NCBI GenBank assembly: GCA_002714565.1 | Contig: PAXU01000006.1 | Span: 171,529 to 188,438 of the forward strand | Length of the DNA: 16,910 bases | Source of the DNA: Rhodopirellula sp. | Lineage (GTDB): Bacteria > Planctomycetota > Planctomycetia > Pirellulales > Pirellulaceae | Direction: 5' to 3' | Shown here: piece by piece, positions 15,823-16,910 of the stretch | Position numbering within the stretch: position 1 is the first letter of the stretch | How the letters are laid out: every line of letters starts with the position of its first letter | Program-made: the position numbers and the translations under genes | Notes under the pieces: model-generated | The model's input: the letters and a program-made list of their open reading frames with translations, nothing else | What the model was told of the DNA's origin: nothing | The model's database searches: none

Positions 15823-15832
15823 TGACTCATCT

Positions 15833-16910
15833 ATGCCGCGACCGCGATCAAGCACATCGAATCTCGTGAGACTTCTAAACCAGTCAAGCGGCCCGATATA
15901 CGCACTCAATGAAAAGCGCAAGGTGATATTCTGCAACGAGGCCTGCGCAACGTGGTTGAAACTAGATGTGGATGATATCGTCGGAAAAGTGCTTGAATAT
16001 CACAGCCGTGAATTAGATGAATCCATTCTGGAAATACTTTCCGGACTTTGCCCGCCGCCGAGAGTTTTCAGCGGAATTGAAAGTCAGTCCATCGTGGTCG
16101 CAAAGTACCCCGATGCAATATGGTCACGTCGCAAGGCAAGATTTCTCCCGCTTGAACAAGATGGAGGCTTCGTTGGAATCATTGCCTACGTAGACGGTAA
16201 CGACCTACCAAGCGGTACCACCTCTCTAGAGGGTCCAACGAGCGAGTCACAACAGCTACATGATCTGATTATTGAACATCGCAAGTCTTTGGCTCGCCGG
16301 TTTCCCATGACAACCCTCGCCGGAAAGAGCGATTCCATCAAGCATATTCGGCAAAAGGTTTCATTGGCCCTCAAACAGCCAACAAACGTTGTCATTACTG
16401 GCCCCATTGGCATTGGTAAGCAGCATTTGGCCAGAACGATTCACTACAACCACACACCAAGTTTTTCAGGTGCACTGACACCGATTGCTTGTGAAATCAT
16501 CACGGATGAAATGTTAACTTCGATCATCACAGACTTCATCCAGGAATGTAGTAGAACTCAGTCTTTCGACTCATCGACTCTGTTGCTTTTGAATATCGAT
16601 AAGCTCCAGACACCGGAAGCAAGAATCCTAAATACGCTCTTACTGGAGGCTCCACAGCCGATCCTGACAATCTCAACAAGCTCTATTGGACTGAGCGAGC
16701 TCGTGGAATCGAAGAATTTCCCGGAAGCACTTGCCTCGCGATTAAGTACTTTGCCAATACATATTCCATCATTAGCAGATCGCCCGGAAGATATCCCTGC
16801 TTTGGCACAATTAATCTTGGAGTCAAAAAACGTTGGGCGTGATGAACAGGTAAGCGGTTTCACACCAGAAGCAATGGACATCCTAATTGACCATCCATGG
16901 CATGGAAACT
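15833..16910 (+). CDS. PAS plus AAA+ NtrC-type regulator homologue with degenerate ATPase motifs, partial (3' end outside window)
   Basis: The frame is open from ATG 15833 to the window end (359 residues so far); a TAA at 15788-15790 closes it upstream and no other start lies between. Residues about 8-120 look like a PAS domain (GPIYALNEKRKVIFCN, then a closing strand GGFVGIIAYVD). Residues about 160-359 align with the central domain of sigma-54 activators: LAGKSDSIKHIRQKV, a P-loop-like GPIGIGK at 190-196, LPIHIPSLADRPEDIPALA at 307-325, and SGFTPEAMDILIDHPWHGN at the edge, where YPWPGNVREL is expected. Key positions are changed: Gln197 replaces Ser/Thr after the P-loop Lys, Leu253-Asn254 replace the Walker B Asp-Glu, the GAFTGA loop is absent, and Pro297 replaces the first conserved Arg, while Arg303 is kept. 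A DNA-binding domain would lie beyond the window. It is probably a regulator that does not act as a sigma-54 activator. Confidence 0.78.
   Translation, partial: MPRPRSSTSNLVRLLNQSSGPIYALNEKRKVIFCNEACATWLKLDVDDIVGKVLEYHSRELDESILEILSGLCPPPRVFSGIESQSIVVAKYPDAIWSRRKARFLPLEQDGGFVGIIAYVDGNDLPSGTTSLEGPTSESQQLHDLIIEHRKSLARRFPMTTLAGKSDSIKHIRQKVSLALKQPTNVVITGPIGIGKQHLARTIHYNHTPSFSGALTPIACEIITDEMLTSIITDFIQECSRTQSFDSSTLLLLNIDKLQTPEARILNTLLLEAPQPILTISTSSIGLSELVESKNFPEALASRLSTLPIHIPSLADRPEDIPALAQLILESKNVGRDEQVSGFTPEAMDILIDHPWHGN

Larger units (their letters stand above)
15604..15832. other. 229-base region after nqrM with several palindromes and a perfect -10 box
   Basis: There is no protein gene. The region has a small hairpin ACACT/AGTGT (15611-15623), a wide inverted repeat AACAACTGA/TCAGTTGTT (15657-15665 and 15693-15701, 27-base loop), two compact palindromes (15719-15734, 15742-15756), a TATAAT box (15770-15775) and GGGTTAACCC (15813-15822). 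None of the hairpins is followed by a T tract, so no clear intrinsic terminator closes the nqr operon. Confidence 0.55.

Overview
The window looks like chromosomal DNA from a Gram-negative aerobe, probably a marine or salt-adapted member of the Planctomycetota. The reasons are moderate GC, mostly weak Shine-Dalgarno sequences with some GTG/TTG starts, a very long secreted Deg-like protease with duplicated domains, a small secreted Tyr-rich protein of a kind I associate with planctomycetes, and a complete sodium-pumping NADH:quinone oxidoreductase (NQR) operon. The lineage is an inference; no rRNA or other phylogenetic marker is present.

Layout. 1-1929 (+): the 3' part of a mannose-1-phosphate guanylyltransferase gene, a secreted alpha/beta hydrolase whose start overlaps it by 19 bases, and ruvX (YqgF). 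1939-2802 (-): an atypical short-chain dehydrogenase/epimerase, convergent with ruvX. 3005-5197 (+): a 730-residue secreted HtrA/Deg-like protein with one intact protease domain and one degenerate protease domain that has a PDZ domain nested inside it. 5308-7332 (+): a metallo-beta-lactamase-fold hydrolase and an M20 metallopeptidase, probably co-transcribed. 7396-7725 (-): a small secreted Tyr-rich protein. 7726-8274: a 549-base regulatory region with inverted repeats, a candidate small RNA or attenuator ending in an intrinsic terminator, and a Rex/CRP-type palindrome. 8275-15603 (+): nqrA-nqrB-nqrC-nqrD-nqrE-nqrF-apbE-nqrM. 15604-15832: palindromes and a perfect -10 box. 15833 to the window end (+): an incomplete gene for a PAS plus AAA+ protein of the NtrC type whose ATPase motifs are badly degenerate.

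How the genes work together. NqrF takes electrons from NADH (FAD, 2Fe-2S). They pass through the iron centre held by cysteines of NqrD/NqrE and the covalent FMNs of NqrC and NqrB to quinone, and Na+ is exported. ApbE attaches the FMNs, and NqrM is needed to mature the NqrD/E iron site, so the operon carries its own assembly factors. The palindrome upstream of nqrA (TTGTGA, six bases, TCACAA) fits the NADH-sensing repressor Rex and also CRP/FNR-type regulators. Rex control would make physiological sense for an NADH dehydrogenase.

The items most worth a second look are the ATPase-dead-looking enhancer-binding-protein homologue downstream of the nqr operon, the nested pseudoprotease/PDZ architecture, the nqr control region with its orphan terminator, and the alanine variant of the NqrC flavinylation motif. 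I saw no CRISPR array, insertion sequence, prophage, tRNA or rRNA.
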